DNA of 7,497 nt from Robiginitomaculum sp. (GTDB lineage Bacteria > Pseudomonadota > Alphaproteobacteria > Caulobacterales > Maricaulaceae). Where the stretch lies: NCBI GenBank assembly GCA_002733385.1, contig NVVO01000017.1, forward strand, positions 38,587-46,083, in the 5' to 3' direction. Both the position numbers and the translations under genes were made by a program. The notes beneath the pieces are model-generated. The model was not told where the DNA came from. It saw only the letters and a list, made by a program, of their open reading frames with translations, and searched no databases. Shown here in pieces: positions 6,019-7,497 of the stretch (position 1 is the stretch's first letter; every line of letters begins with the position of its first letter).

Positions 6019-6338
6019 ACGATAAGAATATTGAGCTCCGAAAGCTGGCGGCTTTGTTTGACGGGCTGGGTCATTATCGGCGGTTATTGGTGGTGCGCAC
6101 CTTGCAAATGGCTGGCGCGAAGGGGTTGAGCTTTGGAGCACTGGCAGAAGCTACAGGCATAGGCGAGACTAACCTTGCCCATCATGTTCGGATGATGGGA
6201 AAAGGCGGGGTTATCAATACGCACAATATTGGACGTTTTACCTTTATAACGCTCAATCTGGAGAACCTCGCCCACAGTCTCGCACAACTGAATTTACCCA
6301 TTGCTTCTACACAATCGGTAAGGGCTAAGCCTCAATAA
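6012..6338 (+). CDS. ArsR-type winged helix-turn-helix transcriptional regulator
   Basis: A 108-residue protein with the ArsR-like winged-helix fold. Seen: helices at LRKLAALFDGLGHYRRLLVVRTL (split over 9-31); GLSFGALAEATGIGETNLAHHVRMMGKGGVI (38-68), containing the helix-turn-helix with recognition helix around 52-61; and the wing NTHNIGRFTFITLN (69-82). The short C-tail after about residue 93 is polar. It has no cysteine at all, so the ELCVC-type and other Cys-based metal sites of classical ArsR/SmtB sensors are absent; His21, His57, His58 and His71 are the only obvious candidate ligands, and sensing may be non-metal or absent. The ATG at 6012 is the only reasonable start; it has no Shine-Dalgarno and lies inside the palindrome, so leaderless translation is likely. 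It is part of the insertion, not of the conserved cluster. Confidence 0.85.
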   Translation: MINDKNIELRKLAALFDGLGHYRRLLVVRTLQMAGAKGLSFGALAEATGIGETNLAHHVRMMGKGGVINTHNIGRFTFITLNLENLAHSLAQLNLPIASTQSVRAKPQ

Positions 6339-6369
6339 CGCGCCTCGTCCTATTTTTATGACCCAAAAT

Positions 6370-6399
6370 GTGCAATTTTTAAAAAAATGCCTATATATT
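6370..6399 (+). promoter_or_regulatory. Weak candidate promoter for infA
   Basis: GTGCAA at 6370-6375 and TATATT at 6394-6399 (5 of 6) are separated by 18 bp, followed by a leader of about 105 bases to the infA start. The -35 match is poor. I give it because the insertion with the regulator upstream makes a separate infA promoter necessary or at least likely. Confidence 0.25.
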
Positions 6400-6466
6400 G
6401 TGGTGCAGACGTGGTTAAACGCGGTGCATGAGAATTGCGCCGGATATGATTGCTGCTGTTTTCAAC

Positions 6467-6496
6467 CTAATTTGAGTAAATACTAATTTGAGTAAA
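6467..6496 (+). repeat. Direct repeat, 14 bp with 16-bp period, in the infA leader
   Basis: CTAATTTGAGTAAA occurs at 6467-6480 and again at 6483-6496, separated by TA. The second copy runs into the A-rich stretch and the Shine-Dalgarno AAGGA (6499-6503). A recent slippage duplication is the simplest explanation, but it lies at a point where it could affect initiation on infA mRNA. Confidence 0.9.
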
Positions 6497-6509
6497 AAAA
6501 GGAACCCAA

Positions 6510-6731
6510 TTGGCAAAAGAAGAACTATTGGAATTTGAGGGCGAGGTTATTGAACTTCTGCCCAATGCGACATTTCGCGTCAAACTTGAAGGTAATGATC
6601 ACGAGATCATTGCCCACACGGCGGGCCGCATGCGTAAAAACCGTATTCGGGTCTTGGCCGGTGATAAGGTTACCGTTGAGATGACCCCCTATGATCTGTC
6701 TAAAGGACGGATTACTTACCGTTTCAAATAA
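6510..6731 (+). CDS. infA: Translation initiation factor IF-1
   Basis: IF-1 binds the 30S A site during initiation and works with IF-2 and IF-3. The 73-residue product is an S1-like OB-fold protein matching E. coli IF-1 (72 aa) across its length: MAKEELLEFEGEVIELLPNA, FRVKLEGNDHEIIAH, GRMRKNRIRVLAGDKVTVEM and TPYDLSKGRITYRFK. The start is TTG (6510-6512), fixed by the family's MAKE N-terminus and by a good Shine-Dalgarno, AAGGA, six bases upstream; no in-frame ATG fits. It lies 12 bases before maf, which probably shares its transcript. Upstream, the usual phosphatase neighbour is displaced by the insertion. Confidence 0.97.
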   Translation: MAKEELLEFEGEVIELLPNATFRVKLEGNDHEIIAHTAGRMRKNRIRVLAGDKVTVEMTPYDLSKGRITYRFK

Positions 6732-6743
6732 GTTGGTACGCTC

Positions 6744-7334
6744 ATGAGCGGCCCAAAACCTCCCCCCTTAATATTGGCCAGCGCATCACCGCGCAGACTT
6801 GAGCTGTTGGCGCGTATTGGTATATGCCCGGACAGTATTGTCCCAGCGGATATTGACGAAAGCCCGCATAAGGACGAGCTGCCCAAGCCCCATGCTTTAC
6901 GGTTGGCTATAGGCAAGGCGCAAGCTATTGCACCGGGAAACAAAGGCGCATTTATTTTGTCCGCAGATACGGTGGTCGGGATCGGGCGGCGGATTTTGCC
7001 CAAGGCCGAAGATTTGGCAACGGCCAGATCTTGCCTGGAACTATTATCAGGACGGGCCCACCGGGTATTTACCGGGGTGTGTTTAATAGCCCCGGACGGG
7101 CGGGAAATATCGCGGGTTGTGGAGACGCGCCTCAAGATGAAGCGGTTATCAGAAAGTGAAATGCAAATGTATTTAGAAAGTGGTGAATGGGACGGCAAGG
7201 CAGGCGGTTACGGTATACAAGGACTGGCCGGAGCTTTCATCTCCCATATTAGCGGCTCCTATAGCAATGTGGTTGGCCTGCCGGTTTACGAGACCCGCAA
7301 TATGTTAATTGGAACGGGGTATTTAAATGGCTAA
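6744..7334 (+). CDS. maf: Maf-family nucleoside triphosphate pyrophosphatase
   Basis: Maf proteins hydrolyse non-canonical and some canonical NTPs to NMP plus pyrophosphate, and are linked to house-cleaning of the nucleotide pool and to division arrest. The 196-residue product has the expected motifs: LASASPRRLELL at 11-22 (substrate/phosphate-binding SxSPRR), SADTVV at 73-78 with Asp75, ILPKAED with Lys87, GKAGGYGIQG at 151-160 with Gln159, and GSYSNVVGLP at 171-180. The KAG.Y.IQG form resembles the YhdE (dTTP/UTP) branch more than the YceF (m7GTP) branch, which is an inference. The start is ATG 6744, 12 bases after infA; no strong Shine-Dalgarno. Its stop overlaps the following RNase gene by 8 bases. 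Confidence 0.94.
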   Translation: MSGPKPPPLILASASPRRLELLARIGICPDSIVPADIDESPHKDELPKPHALRLAIGKAQAIAPGNKGAFILSADTVVGIGRRILPKAEDLATARSCLELLSGRAHRVFTGVCLIAPDGREISRVVETRLKMKRLSESEMQMYLESGEWDGKAGGYGIQGLAGAFISHISGSYSNVVGLPVYETRNMLIGTGYLNG

Positions 7335-7497
7335 ATTATGCCGTATTGAACAAGCGATCGGCGAGGAACGGGCCGCCGTCATCGACCACAAGCGCGATAT
7401 AGAATATTATGTGCGGCGCTGGAGCGACCGCGACACCGCCCGTAAGGGCGAAGTATTTAGTGCGCGTGTCTTGCGCATCGACAAAGATATGATGGCC
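7327..7497 (+). CDS. RNase E/G family protein, N-terminal part, cut by window edge
   Basis: Only 57 codons lie inside the window, starting at ATG 7327 within the end of maf. The beginning MAKLCRIEQAIGEERAAVID, then a charged segment and KGEVFSARVLRID, resembles the start of the RNase E/G-type ribonuclease (S1-domain entry) that follows maf in many alphaproteobacteria, often called rng. The catalytic DNase I-like and zinc-link parts are outside, so the assignment rests on the first residues and on synteny. The 8-base overlap with maf indicates translational coupling. Confidence 0.75.
   Translation, partial: MAKLCRIEQAIGEERAAVIDHKRDIEYYVRRWSDRDTARKGEVFSARVLRIDKDMMA

Noticed and set aside
6428..6475. 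15-codon leader-peptide-like frame upstream of infA
   Set aside because: No ribosome site, no attenuator hairpin and no biased codon run tied to a known signal.
1..7497. tRNA or rRNA genes, CRISPR arrays, insertion sequences, integrases
   Set aside because: Looked for and not seen; repeats in the window are single short duplications or dyads.

Overview
The window looks like chromosomal DNA of an alphaproteobacterium. The main reason is gene order: murA, a DUF2948 gene, a UPF0262 gene, a low-molecular-weight phosphatase, infA, maf and an RNase E/G gene all run in one direction. DUF2948 and UPF0262 are families I know essentially from Alphaproteobacteria. The divergent pair of Ppx/GppA-type phosphatase and rlmE fits the same group. 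I cannot name a genus.

Layout. On the minus strand, 1-1755 holds rlmE (cut by the left edge; 23S rRNA Um2552 methyltransferase), preceded and overlapped by 14 bases by a Ppx/GppA phosphatase. A 192-base divergent gap follows. Its right end carries a near-consensus sigma-70 promoter placed so that a 41-residue basic protein (1948-2073) would be made from a leaderless mRNA. Next comes a tight plus-strand block, 2179-4787: murA (peptidoglycan precursor synthesis), DUF2948, UPF0262 and an LMW-PTP-like phosphatase. From the DUF2948 gene onward, successive genes overlap by 8 bases and by 1 base. As I remember the usual alphaproteobacterial order, hisD sits between DUF2948 and UPF0262; it is absent here.

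Region 4788-6509 interrupts the expected phosphatase-infA junction and is the accessory part of the window. It holds an exported protein of unknown function (5070-5594) with a hairpin/T-run terminator, a strong intergenic hairpin, an untitled 55-residue gene on the minus strand (5760-5927), and a winged-helix ArsR-type regulator (6012-6338). The start codon of the regulator lies inside a 38-bp perfect palindrome located between it and the divergent small gene. This looks like a small self-regulated module and is the best candidate for something undescribed.

The right end, 6510-7497, returns to housekeeping: infA with a TTG start and a duplicated 14-base motif in its leader, then maf (nucleotide pyrophosphatase), and an RNase E/G-type gene that overlaps maf by 8 bases and runs off the edge. 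Overall, translation (IF1, RlmE), cell-wall synthesis (MurA) and RNA turnover genes flank one small accessory island.
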